From NCBI GenBank assembly GCA_025964625.1, contig JAOPYL010000355.1:1-40781 (forward strand): a DNA stretch of 40,781 bases, read 5' to 3'. Each line of letters opens with the position of its first letter. Within the stretch, counting starts at the first letter, position 1. The DNA comes from Actinoallomurus sp. Its GTDB lineage: Bacteria; Actinomycetota; Actinomycetes; Streptosporangiales; Streptosporangiaceae. The position numbers and the translations under genes are program-made. Below the pieces are notes generated by a model. That model was not told the DNA's origin, did not search any database, and saw only the letters and a program-made list of their open reading frames with translations. Positions 1-7,483 of this stretch are shown here, one piece after another.

Positions 1-990
1 CCCGGCCCCGACCCCGGCCCCGGTCCCGGCCATGACCCCGACACGGAGCCCGATCCGGAGCCGGACGGCCCCGGTCCGGGCGCGCGCGAGGACGCCCCCG
101 CGGACGACCGTCCGGACGAGGGCGCCCTGGTCGACATCGAGCAGGCGCTGTCCGGCGGATCCGGCCGTGAGACCACCCGGGAGGACACCCCGGAGTCCTC
201 GCCGGCCGACGCCGCCTACCGGCCCCGGCTGTTCACCGTCCCGGGCCTGGGTGACGGCGCGCCGGGCCGCCGGTCGCGGGCCCGGACACCGTACGGCCGG
301 ACGGCCGGAGCCAGGGCGGGCAGGCGTTCGGTGCACCTGACGGCGACGCTGTTCGCCGCGGCGCCCTACCAGCGCGCACGCGGCCGTACCGGGCCCGGAC
401 TGCTGATCCGGCCCGGTGACCTGCGCGAGCCCGTCCGCGAGGGCCGGGAGGGCAATCTCGTGCTGTTCGTCGTCGACGCCAGCGGGTCGATGGCCGCCCG
501 GCAGCGGATGCGCGCCGTGAAGGGCGCGGTGCTCAGCCTGCTGCTCGACGCCTACCAGCGCCGCGACAAGGTCGGCCTGATCACGTTCCGTGGCGGCTCG
601 GCCGAGCTCGCCCTGCCGCCCACCTCGTCGGTGGAGGCCGGGGCACGGCGCCTGGAGACGCTGGCCACCGGAGGGCGGACGCCGCTGGCGGCCGGGCTCC
701 TGCGCGCGGCCGGCGTGCTGCGCGCCGAGCGGCTGCGCGACCCCGCACGACGGCCCCTGCTCGTCCTCGTCACCGACGGCCGGGCGACGCACGGTTCGGT
801 GAACGACGCGCTGCGCGCCGCGGACCTGCTGCGCGAGGTGACGTCGGTGGTGGTCGACTGCGAGAGCGGCCCGGTGCGGCTCGGCCTCGCCGGCGAGCTC
901 GCCGTCCGGCTCGGCGCGGAGACGGTGCGGCTGGAGGAACTCGCCGCCGACCGGCTCACCGAGGTCGTACGGGACAGAAGGGTCGCCTGA
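1..990 (+). CDS. VWA-domain subunit of a magnesium/cobalt chelatase (ChlD/BchD-like), 5' end missing
   Basis: Frame 1 is open from the first base of the window to the TGA at 988-990, so this is the C-terminal part of a longer protein. About 75 residues of an acidic, Pro/Asp/Gly-rich linker (1-230) are followed by a basic stretch and a von Willebrand A domain. The metal-dependent adhesion site is visible as DASGSM (475-492), with a later GGRTPLAAG threonine loop and VTDGRATHG. Such a linker followed by VWA is the hallmark of the D subunit of AAA+ magnesium chelatases; placed directly before cobO and cobB it most likely energises a CobN-type cobaltochelatase that inserts cobalt into hydrogenobyrinic acid diamide. 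An AAA+ module and cobN would be expected upstream, outside the window. The next gene starts one base after the stop. Confidence 0.85.
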   Translation, partial: PGPDPGPGPGHDPDTEPDPEPDGPGPGAREDAPADDRPDEGALVDIEQALSGGSGRETTREDTPESSPADAAYRPRLFTVPGLGDGAPGRRSRARTPYGRTAGARAGRRSVHLTATLFAAAPYQRARGRTGPGLLIRPGDLREPVREGREGNLVLFVVDASGSMAARQRMRAVKGAVLSLLLDAYQRRDKVGLITFRGGSAELALPPTSSVEAGARRLETLATGGRTPLAAGLLRAAGVLRAERLRDPARRPLLVLVTDGRATHGSVNDALRAADLLREVTSVVVDCESGPVRLGLAGELAVRLGAETVRLEELAADRLTEVVRDRRVA

Positions 991-991
991 A

Positions 992-1594
992 ATGCCGCAG
1001 GGCAAGCCCACGCAGGTGCCCGACGACGGGCTCACCACCAGGCAGCGCCGCAACCGGCCGCTGGTGATCGTGCACACCGGGCCCGGCAAGGGCAAGTCGA
1101 CCGCGGCCTTCGGTCTGGCCCTGCGCGGCTGGAACCAGGGCTGGCCGATCGGGGTGTTCCAGTTCGTCAAGTCCGCCAAGTGGCGCATCGGCGAGGAGCG
1201 CGCGCTGCGCGTGCTGGGGGAGTCGGGCGAAGGCGGCCGGGTCGACTGGCACAAGATGGGCGAGGGCTGGTCGTGGATCCAGCGGCCCGGCGCGGAGGAG
1301 GATCACGCCGCGGACGCCCGCGAGGGTTGGGAGCAGATCAAGCGCGACCTCGCGGCGGAGACGTACACCTTCTACGTGCTGGACGAGTTCACCTATCCCA
1401 TGAAGTGGGGCTGGGTGGACGTCGAGGACGTCATCGCGACGCTGAAGGCCCGTCCTGGCCATCAGCACGTCGTCATCACCGGCCGGGACGCCGACCCCCG
1501 GCTGGTCGGGTTCGCCGACCTGGTCACGGAGATGGGCAAGGTGAGGCATCCGATGGACGCGGGCCAGAAGGGCCAGAAGGGCATCGAGTGGTGA
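992..1594 (+). CDS. cobO: Cob(I)yrinic acid a,c-diamide adenosyltransferase
   Basis: The 200-residue product has the CobO/BtuR length and layout. A P-loop GPGKGKST lies near residue 30 (HTGPGKGKSTAAFGLALRG), and further on are VLDEFTYPMKWGW and HVVITGRDADPRL, which match the family core that binds ATP and the corrinoid. The enzyme transfers the 5'-deoxyadenosyl group of ATP to the reduced cobalt of the corrin ring in the cytoplasm. The ATG follows the chelatase stop by one base, so the two are almost certainly co-translated. The C-terminal tail KGQKGIEW is typical. CobO belongs to the late-cobalt branch of the pathway, consistent with the VWA chelatase gene before it. Confidence 0.95.
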   Translation: MPQGKPTQVPDDGLTTRQRRNRPLVIVHTGPGKGKSTAAFGLALRGWNQGWPIGVFQFVKSAKWRIGEERALRVLGESGEGGRVDWHKMGEGWSWIQRPGAEEDHAADAREGWEQIKRDLAAETYTFYVLDEFTYPMKWGWVDVEDVIATLKARPGHQHVVITGRDADPRLVGFADLVTEMGKVRHPMDAGQKGQKGIEW

Positions 1595-1634
1595 TGGCCG
1601 CACCGTCGAGCCGTCGCGCGTACCGGAGCATGGC

Positions 1635-2993
1635 GTGAGGATCCCCAGGATCGTGATCGCCGCTCCCGCGTCCGGGAGCGGGAAGACGACCGTCGCCACC
1701 GGGCTGATGGCGGCGCTGACCGCACAGGGCCTGGACGTCTCGCCGCACAAGGTGGGCCCGGACTACATCGATCCGGGCTACCACGCGCTCGCGACCGGGC
1801 GCCCGGGTCGCAACCTCGATCCGTGGCTGACGTCGGAGGACCTGGTCGCGCCGCTGTTCCTGCACGGCGCACGCGGGGCGGACGTCGCCGTGATCGAGGG
1901 CGTCATGGGCCTGTTCGACGGCGCCGCCGGCCGGGGAGCGTTCGCGTCCACGGCTCATGTGGCCCAGCTGCTGGCCGCACCGGTCGTACTCCTCGTGGAC
2001 GCCGCCTCCGCGGGCCGTTCGGTGGCCGCGCTGGTGCACGGCTTCGTCACGTACGACTCGGGCGTGCGGATCGGCGGCGTGATCCTCAACCGCGTCGGCT
2101 CCGACCGGCACGAGCAGATCTGCCGGGAGGCGATCGAGGAGACCGGGCTGCCCGTTCTCGGGGTGCTGCGGCGCCGCGACGACGTGGCCACGCCGTCGCG
2201 TCACCTCGGCCTGATCCCGGCCGCGGAACGCCGCGCCGAGGCGGTGGCAACGGTCGACGGGCTCAGCGCTCTCGTCGGCGGGTCCTGTGATCTTCAGGGC
2301 CTGCTCGCCCTGGCGCACACCGCGCCTCCGCTCGACGTCGGCCCCTGGGATCCGGCCGAGGCGGCCTTGAGCGCGCCGGGCGGCACCGCGCCGGATGATC
2401 GAGCCGCGGGACGGGTGCGGGTCGCGGTCGCGGGCGGTGCCGCCTTCACGTTCGGTTATGCCGAGAACGAGGAACTGCTGACCGCCGCCGGGGCCGAGGT
2501 CCTACGGTTCGACCCGCTGCGCGACGAGGCACTGCCGGAGGGCACGCGTGGCGTCGTCATCGGGGGTGGCTTCCCGGAGATGTACGCGGCCGAGCTGTCC
2601 ACCAACGAGCCGCTGCGCAGGCAGGTCACCGCGTTTCAGGGGCCGATCTACGCCGAGTGCGCCGGCCTGCTGTACCTCGCCAAGACGCTCGATGGCGCGC
2701 CGATGTGCGGGGTCGTCGACGCGGAGGCCCGGATGACGAGCCGGCTCACGCTCGGCTACCGGGAGGCGGTCGCGGTCCGCGACTCGCTGGTGGCGCGGGC
2801 CGGTGAGCGGGTGCGCGGGCATGAGTTCCACCGCACCGTCGTGCGGCGAGGGGGCGGGGCGGAGCCGGCCTGGCAATGGTCCGCCGATGGACCGGACGGG
2901 TTCACCACGCGGAATTGCCTTGCCTCTTATCTTCATCTCCATTGGGCTGGGATGCCGAAGATGGCAACACGTTTCGTGGGGGCATGCGGATGA
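1635..2993 (+). CDS. cobB: Cobyrinic/hydrogenobyrinic acid a,c-diamide synthase
   Basis: This 452-residue protein amidates the a and c side chains of the corrin ring using glutamine and ATP. The N-terminal dethiobiotin-synthetase-like domain begins with the P-loop PASGSGKTT (K17) and HKVGPDYIDPGYH. The C-terminal class I glutamine amidotransferase domain shows GGGFPEMY and the nucleophile in YAECAGLLYL (C342). The GTG start at 1635 has GGAG six bases upstream, and the protein begins directly with the P-loop strand. The final 30 codons (about 2905-2990) use several A/T-ending codons that are unusual here, although the protein end (ASYLHLHWAGMPKMATRFV) still matches the family. Its TGA overlaps the ATG of the next gene as ATGA. 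Confidence 0.95.
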   Translation: MRIPRIVIAAPASGSGKTTVATGLMAALTAQGLDVSPHKVGPDYIDPGYHALATGRPGRNLDPWLTSEDLVAPLFLHGARGADVAVIEGVMGLFDGAAGRGAFASTAHVAQLLAAPVVLLVDAASAGRSVAALVHGFVTYDSGVRIGGVILNRVGSDRHEQICREAIEETGLPVLGVLRRRDDVATPSRHLGLIPAAERRAEAVATVDGLSALVGGSCDLQGLLALAHTAPPLDVGPWDPAEAALSAPGGTAPDDRAAGRVRVAVAGGAAFTFGYAENEELLTAAGAEVLRFDPLRDEALPEGTRGVVIGGGFPEMYAAELSTNEPLRRQVTAFQGPIYAECAGLLYLAKTLDGAPMCGVVDAEARMTSRLTLGYREAVAVRDSLVARAGERVRGHEFHRTVVRRGGGAEPAWQWSADGPDGFTTRNCLASYLHLHWAGMPKMATRFVGACG

Positions 2994-3523
2994 CTTTCGA
3001 TGAGGGCGTCCTCCTGGAGACCGAGCGGCTGCTGCTGCGCCCGTTCCAGGAGGACGACGCCGGCGACGTTCTGGCCGCCAGCAAGGATCCGGAGATCCTG
3101 CGCTGGATGCCGTGGGCGTCCGCGCAGACGAGGCAGACGGCCGTCGACTGGTGCACGACGCACGCGCATCCGGACCCGGCGCGGGCGATGAACTTCGCCA
3201 TCGTCGGCGGCGACCGGTTCGTCGGCTCGGTCGGCCTCGGCCGCACCGACTGGACGGACGGCCGCGTGGAGGTCGGCTACTGGATCGCGCCGTGGGCACG
3301 GCGCAAGGGGTACGCGGTGGAGGCGACGCGCGGCGTCGCGGCGTACGCCTTCCAGAAGGGGATGCACCGGATGGAGCTGCTCGCCGCCACCACCAACCTC
3401 CCGTCTCTGCGCGTCGCCGAGAAGGCCGGCTTCACCCGTGAGTGCGTGCTCCGCGAGGCGATGCTCATCCGCACCGGACGTGTCGACGCCGTGCTGTTCA
3501 GCCTGCTCGCGAGCGAGCTCTGA
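2990..3523 (+). CDS. GNAT acetyltransferase, RimJ/RimL type, inside the cobalamin operon
   Basis: The 177-residue product has the RimJ/RimL pattern: ETERLLLRPFQEDD at the start, then EVGYWIAPWARRKGYA (the acetyl-CoA pyrophosphate loop, R-R-K-G-Y-A), and NLPSLRVAEKAGF near the end. Members acetylate protein N-termini, small amines or antibiotics using acetyl-CoA. The substrate cannot be read from the sequence. I chose the ATG at 2990 because it overlaps the cobB stop (ATGA) and lies about seven bases after a G-rich Shine-Dalgarno stretch (2976-2982); an ATG at 2984 is too close to it. The gene is wedged between cobB and cobI and is coupled to both, yet no known step of cobalamin synthesis needs an acetyltransferase. 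It may be a passenger insertion. Confidence 0.88.
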   Translation: MTFDEGVLLETERLLLRPFQEDDAGDVLAASKDPEILRWMPWASAQTRQTAVDWCTTHAHPDPARAMNFAIVGGDRFVGSVGLGRTDWTDGRVEVGYWIAPWARRKGYAVEATRGVAAYAFQKGMHRMELLAATTNLPSLRVAEKAGFTRECVLREAMLIRTGRVDAVLFSLLASEL

Positions 3524-3567
3524 TGAGCGGCTTCGAGCGCACCACGCCGCACGCTGAGGGAGGACCT

Positions 3568-4302
3568 GTGAGGCTCGTCGGCGTCGGGGTCGGCCCGGGC
3601 GACCCGGAGCTCGTCACCGTCAAGGCGGTGAGGGTTCTGCGCGAGGCGGACGTGGTGCTCGTGCCGGTGATGGCCACCGGCGAGCCGGGCCGCGCCGAGG
3701 CGGTCGTGCGCGCCCACACCGAGAAGGCCGAGCGCGTCGTCTTCGCGCTCAACGACCGGGGCGGGGTGACCGAACGGCGCGCGAACGCCTGGGACGCCGC
3801 CGCGCGCCGGGTGGTCGACGCCTTCCGCGACGGCGCCCGTACGGTCGCCTTCGCCACCATCGGCGACCCGAACGTCTACTCCACCTTCACCTACCTGGCG
3901 CAGGCCGTGCGGGGCCGTGAGCCCGGCACCGCGGTGGAGACCGTGCCGGGCGTCACCGCCATGCAGGATCTCGCAGCACGGTCGGGCACCGTGCTGACCG
4001 AGGGCGCCGAGTCGCTCTCCCTCCTGCCGCTCACCGGCGGCGCGGACGGTCTGCGCGCCGCGCTGGAGTCGCACGACACCGTCGTCGCCTACAAGTTCGG
4101 CCGGGTCGCCGAGGAGGTGCTGGCCGCGGTGAGGAAGGCCGGCCGGCTCGGCGACGCGGTGTACGGCGCGCGGCTCGGCCTGCCCGGCGAGGACATCCGG
4201 CCCGCCGCCGAGATCGACGGTCCGGTGCCCTATCTGTCGACGCTGATCGTTCCCGGGCGCCGCATGACCCTGGGCGGAAAACTGCTGAAGGAGAGGCCAT
4301 GA
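3568..4302 (+). CDS. cobI: Precorrin-2 / cobalt-factor II C20-methyltransferase
   Basis: This tetrapyrrole methylase adds the C20 methyl group using S-adenosylmethionine. The family loop GVGVGPGDPELVTVKA is at the N-terminus, FATIGDPNVYSTFTYLAQ in the middle and ETVPGVTAMQDLAARSG after it, all typical of CobI/CbiL. The start was set at GTG 3568 because a strong Shine-Dalgarno sequence (GAGGGAGGA, 3556-3564) precedes it and because the protein then begins right at the conserved strand, giving 244 residues. An ATG at 3523 that overlaps the previous stop (TGATG) would add 15 poorly conserved residues and remains possible. The end overlaps cobM as ATGA. Whether the substrate carries cobalt depends on which chelatase acts first. 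Confidence 0.92.
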   Translation: MRLVGVGVGPGDPELVTVKAVRVLREADVVLVPVMATGEPGRAEAVVRAHTEKAERVVFALNDRGGVTERRANAWDAAARRVVDAFRDGARTVAFATIGDPNVYSTFTYLAQAVRGREPGTAVETVPGVTAMQDLAARSGTVLTEGAESLSLLPLTGGADGLRAALESHDTVVAYKFGRVAEEVLAAVRKAGRLGDAVYGARLGLPGEDIRPAAEIDGPVPYLSTLIVPGRRMTLGGKLLKERP

Positions 4303-5093
4303 CAGGCCGAGTCGCTTTCGTCGGGGCCGGGCCTGGGGCGGCGGACCTGCTGACGTTCCGTGCCGCCCGGGCCATCGCCGAGGCCGACGTGGTGATCTGG
4401 GCGGCCAGCCTGGTCCACGAGGACGTGCTCCAGCACGCCCGCCCGGACGCGGAGATCGTCGACTCGGCGCGGGTACCGATGGAGGGCGTCCTGCCCTATT
4501 ACGAGCGCGCCGCCGCCGAGGACCTCACGGTCGCGCGGATCCACTCCGGCGACCCGGCGCTGTGGGGCGCGCTGCAGGAGCAGCTCGACCGGTGCCGGGT
4601 CCTCGGTCTCGACACCGAGATCATCCCCGGGGTGTCGAGCTTCTCCGCGGTCGCCGCCGCGGTCGGCCGCGAGCTGACCATCCCGGAGGTCGCGCAGTCG
4701 GTGATCCTGACCCGGCTGGGCGGCGGCAAGACGCCGATGCCGCCGGGTGAGGAGGTACGCGAGTTCGCCCGGCACGGCACGACGATGGCCCTGTTCCTGT
4801 CGGCGGCACGGTCGCGTCAGCTGCAGGAGGAGCTGCTCGGCGGCGGCTACCCGCCGGACACGGCGTGCGTCGTCGCCTACCAGTGCACGTGGCCGGACGA
4901 GCTGATCGTCCGCTGCCGGCTGGATGAGCTCGCCGAGACCGTCAAGGCGCACAAACTGTGGAAGCACACGCTGGTGCTGGTCGGGGCGGCTCTGGAGGCG
5001 GGCGGCACCCGCTCGCACCTCTACCACCCGGGCCACTTCCACGGTCACCGGCGTGCGGACCGCGAGGCGCGGAAGGCCCTCAAAGGTGGCTGA
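4299..5093 (+). CDS. cobM: Precorrin-4 / cobalt-precorrin-4 C11-methyltransferase
   Basis: The 264-residue tetrapyrrole methylase carries FVGAGPGAADLLTFRA at the N-terminus, HSGDPALWGALQEQ in the SAM-binding region and IIPGVSSFSAVAAAVGRELTIPE, which is diagnostic of CobM/CbiF. It methylates C11 of the ring after contraction. A His-rich C-terminal tail (residues about 243-256, HLYHPGHFHGHRRADRE) is present; similar tails are common in this subgroup. The gene overlaps cobI by four bases (ATGA) and has a good ribosome site (GGAGAGG) just before its ATG. It ends 21 bases before cbiD. Confidence 0.94.
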   Translation: MTGRVAFVGAGPGAADLLTFRAARAIAEADVVIWAASLVHEDVLQHARPDAEIVDSARVPMEGVLPYYERAAAEDLTVARIHSGDPALWGALQEQLDRCRVLGLDTEIIPGVSSFSAVAAAVGRELTIPEVAQSVILTRLGGGKTPMPPGEEVREFARHGTTMALFLSAARSRQLQEELLGGGYPPDTACVVAYQCTWPDELIVRCRLDELAETVKAHKLWKHTLVLVGAALEAGGTRSHLYHPGHFHGHRRADREARKALKGG

Positions 5094-5114
5094 GAGCTGG
5101 CGACGGGCCCCGCG

Positions 5115-6281
5115 ATGACCACGCCCTACGAGCCGGATCTGCCGCGCACCATGAAGGTCCGACAGAAGGCCCTGCGCACCGGCTGGACGACGGGCTCCTG
5201 TGCGTCGGCGGCGGCCAAGGCGGCGGCCGAGGCGCTCGTCTCGCGGGCCGTCCAGGAGGTCGTCGAGGTCGCGTTGCCGTCGGGGCGGCGCGTGACGTTC
5301 GCCGTTCATTCCTGCCTGATTCGCGCGGACAGGGCCGAAGCGGTGGTGATCAAGGACGCGGGCGACGACCCTGACGTCACGCACGGTGCCCATCTGACCG
5401 CCACGGTCTCGTGGCGGGAGGAGCCGGGCATCGAGCTGGACGGCGGCGTAGGGGTGGGGATCGTCACCAGGCCCGGACTCGGCTTGGAGCTCGGTGGCCC
5501 GGCGATCAACCCGGTGCCGCGCAGGATGATCGAACAGGCGGTGGGGGAGTCCGTGGACCTGAAGGCACGGGGAGTACGAGTCGTCATCTCGGTTCCCGAT
5601 GGGGAGAAGATGGCGCGCAAGACGACGAACAAGCGTCTCGGCATACTCGGGGGGATCTCGATTCTCGGCACAACGGGGATCGTGCGCCCGTTCTCGACGG
5701 CGTCGTGGCGGGCGAGCGTCGAGCAGGCGGTGGCGGTGATGGCCGCGCAGGGCGAGAAGACGCTCGTGCTGTGCACCGGAGGCCGTACCGAGAAGGGCGC
5801 CATGCGGCTGCTGCCGCAGCTGCCCAGCGTGTGCTTCGTGGAGGTCGGCGACTTCACCGGCGCCGCACTGCGCCGCGCCGTCGAGCACGGCATCACCCAG
5901 GTGGTGTTCGTCGGCATGGCCGGCAAGCTGACCAAGCTCGCCTCGGGCGTGCTCATGACGCACTACACGCGCTCGCAGGTGGACACCGAGCTGCTCGCCG
6001 AGATCACCGGGGCCGTGGGCGGATCAGAGGATCTGGCCCGGCAGGTCGCCGAGGCCAACACCGCGCGTCACGCCTACGAGCTCTGGGAGTCCGAGGGCCT
6101 GCTCGGCCGTGCCGGCCGCGAGCTGTGCCGGCGGGTCGCCGGTGTCCTGGAGCGGTTCGCCGCCGATGAGGGGCCCGAGCCCGGTCCGGACGCCGGGGCG
6201 CGCGGGCCGGCCGCGCAGGTCGTGCTGGTCGACTTCACCGGCCAGCGCATGATCGCGATGTACGGGCGGCTGGCCAGATGA
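5115..6281 (+). CDS. cbiD: Cobalt-precorrin-5B C1-methyltransferase
   Basis: The 388-residue product has the CbiD signature LRTGWTTGSCASAAAKAA near residue 20, PSGRRVTFAV, and later the glycine-rich MAGKLTKLASGVLMTHY. CbiD methylates C1 after the C2 unit has been removed by CbiG. It belongs to the anaerobic (early-cobalt) series, where it takes the place of the aerobic enzyme CobF. Its presence beside cobO and cobB is one of the signs that this operon mixes pathway branches. The stop overlaps the cobL start as ATGA (6278-6281). A 21-base spacer separates it from cobM; the ATG used is the only in-frame one before the conserved region that leaves a normal N-terminus. Confidence 0.93.
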   Translation: MTTPYEPDLPRTMKVRQKALRTGWTTGSCASAAAKAAAEALVSRAVQEVVEVALPSGRRVTFAVHSCLIRADRAEAVVIKDAGDDPDVTHGAHLTATVSWREEPGIELDGGVGVGIVTRPGLGLELGGPAINPVPRRMIEQAVGESVDLKARGVRVVISVPDGEKMARKTTNKRLGILGGISILGTTGIVRPFSTASWRASVEQAVAVMAAQGEKTLVLCTGGRTEKGAMRLLPQLPSVCFVEVGDFTGAALRRAVEHGITQVVFVGMAGKLTKLASGVLMTHYTRSQVDTELLAEITGAVGGSEDLARQVAEANTARHAYELWESEGLLGRAGRELCRRVAGVLERFAADEGPEPGPDAGARGPAAQVVLVDFTGQRMIAMYGRLAR

Positions 6282-7483
6282 TCACGGTTGTGGGGTGCGA
6301 CGGTTCCCCGCTGCCCCAGCGGGCGATGGACCGTCTCGATTCGGCCGTGCTGGTGGCCGGGGGGAGGCGGCACCTCGAGGCCGTACGGTCTCCGGCGCAC
6401 GTCCGGCGGGTCGTCATGGGGGACGTGACGGCGGCGCTCGACCAGGTCGACGCGGTCGCGGCGCCGGACGGCAACGGCATGGCGGGCGGCGACGTCGTCG
6501 TGCTGGCGAGCGGCGACCCCGGGTTCTTCGGCATCGTCCGGGCGCTCCGCGAGCGCGGGCACTCGCCGGAGGTGCTGCCGGCCGTGTCATCGGTGGCCCG
6601 CGCGTTCGCGCGCATCGGACTGCCGTGGGACGACGTCGTCGTGGTGAGCGCGCACGGCCGCGACCCGCGCGCCGCGGTCAACGCCTGCCGGGCGATGGCC
6701 AAGACCGCCGTGCTCACCTCGCCGGCCTGCGGGCCCGCCGAGTTGGGTGCCGAGCTCGCCGGCTGGGGCCGGACGCTCTATGTGGCGGAGCGGCTGGGCG
6801 CCCACGACGAGCGGATCACGCGGTGCACTCCGGTCGAGGCCGCGAGCCGCGACTGGGCTCAGCCGAACGTCGTTCTCACGGCCGGGGAGACCGGCCCCGG
6901 GGGCGCACGGGTGCACAACCAGCCGGCTGCCCCGCCGCGGGGCTGGGCCCACGACGAGGACGGCGCCTACCGCCACCGCGACGGGATGATCACCAAGTGG
7001 GAGGTCCGCGCCCTCGTGCTGGCCCGGTTGCGGCCCACCCTTGGCACGCTCATCTGGGACGTCGGTGCCGGCAGTGGCTCGGTGGGCATCGAGTGCGCGG
7101 CGCATCACGCCGCCGTCATCGCGATCGAGCGTGACCCGGCCGCCTGCGACCTCATCCGGCACAACGCCGGTTCGGCCGGCGTGATGGTGGTCCAGGCGAG
7201 CGCTCCGGAGGCGTACGACGGGCTGCCCGACCCGGACGCGGTGTTCGTCGGCGGCGGCGGGCTCGACGCGCTGAGCGGCGTGCTCGCGCGTGGGCCGGAG
7301 ACCGTCGTGGCGACGTACGCGGCCGTCGACCGGGCGGCGCACGCGCGCCGGCTGCTCACCGACGCCGGATACGACGTGGAGGGCGTGCAGCTCGCCGCGT
7401 CCCGTTTCGCGGACCTGCCCGGCGGGTCGTTCCGCCTGGACGCGCAGAACCCGGTGTTCCTGCTGACAGGGAGGGCCCGATGA
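6278..7483 (+). CDS. cobL: Precorrin-6Y C5,15-methyltransferase (decarboxylating), CbiE-CbiT fusion
   Basis: The 401-residue enzyme joins two domains. Residues 1 to about 200 form a CbiE-type tetrapyrrole methylase (VLVAGGRRHLEAV, VLASGDPGFFGIVR, VLPAVSSVARAFARIGLPW). Residues about 230-401 form a Rossmann-type CbiT domain with the SAM motif WDVGAGSGSVGIECA near residue 260. The fused enzyme methylates C5 and C15 and removes the acetate carboxyl at C12. The fusion is the CobL form; separate cbiE and cbiT genes are the other known arrangement. It overlaps the preceding cbiD and the following gene by four bases each (ATGA). The ribosome site before the next gene (GGGAGGG) lies inside its last codons. 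Confidence 0.94.
   Translation: MITVVGCDGSPLPQRAMDRLDSAVLVAGGRRHLEAVRSPAHVRRVVMGDVTAALDQVDAVAAPDGNGMAGGDVVVLASGDPGFFGIVRALRERGHSPEVLPAVSSVARAFARIGLPWDDVVVVSAHGRDPRAAVNACRAMAKTAVLTSPACGPAELGAELAGWGRTLYVAERLGAHDERITRCTPVEAASRDWAQPNVVLTAGETGPGGARVHNQPAAPPRGWAHDEDGAYRHRDGMITKWEVRALVLARLRPTLGTLIWDVGAGSGSVGIECAAHHAAVIAIERDPAACDLIRHNAGSAGVMVVQASAPEAYDGLPDPDAVFVGGGGLDALSGVLARGPETVVATYAAVDRAAHARRLLTDAGYDVEGVQLAASRFADLPGGSFRLDAQNPVFLLTGRAR

Noticed and set aside
4230-5963. Long open frame antisense to cobM and cbiD
   Set aside because: Composition is His/Arg/Asp-rich without family motifs. It mirrors the codon bias of the true genes on the other strand.
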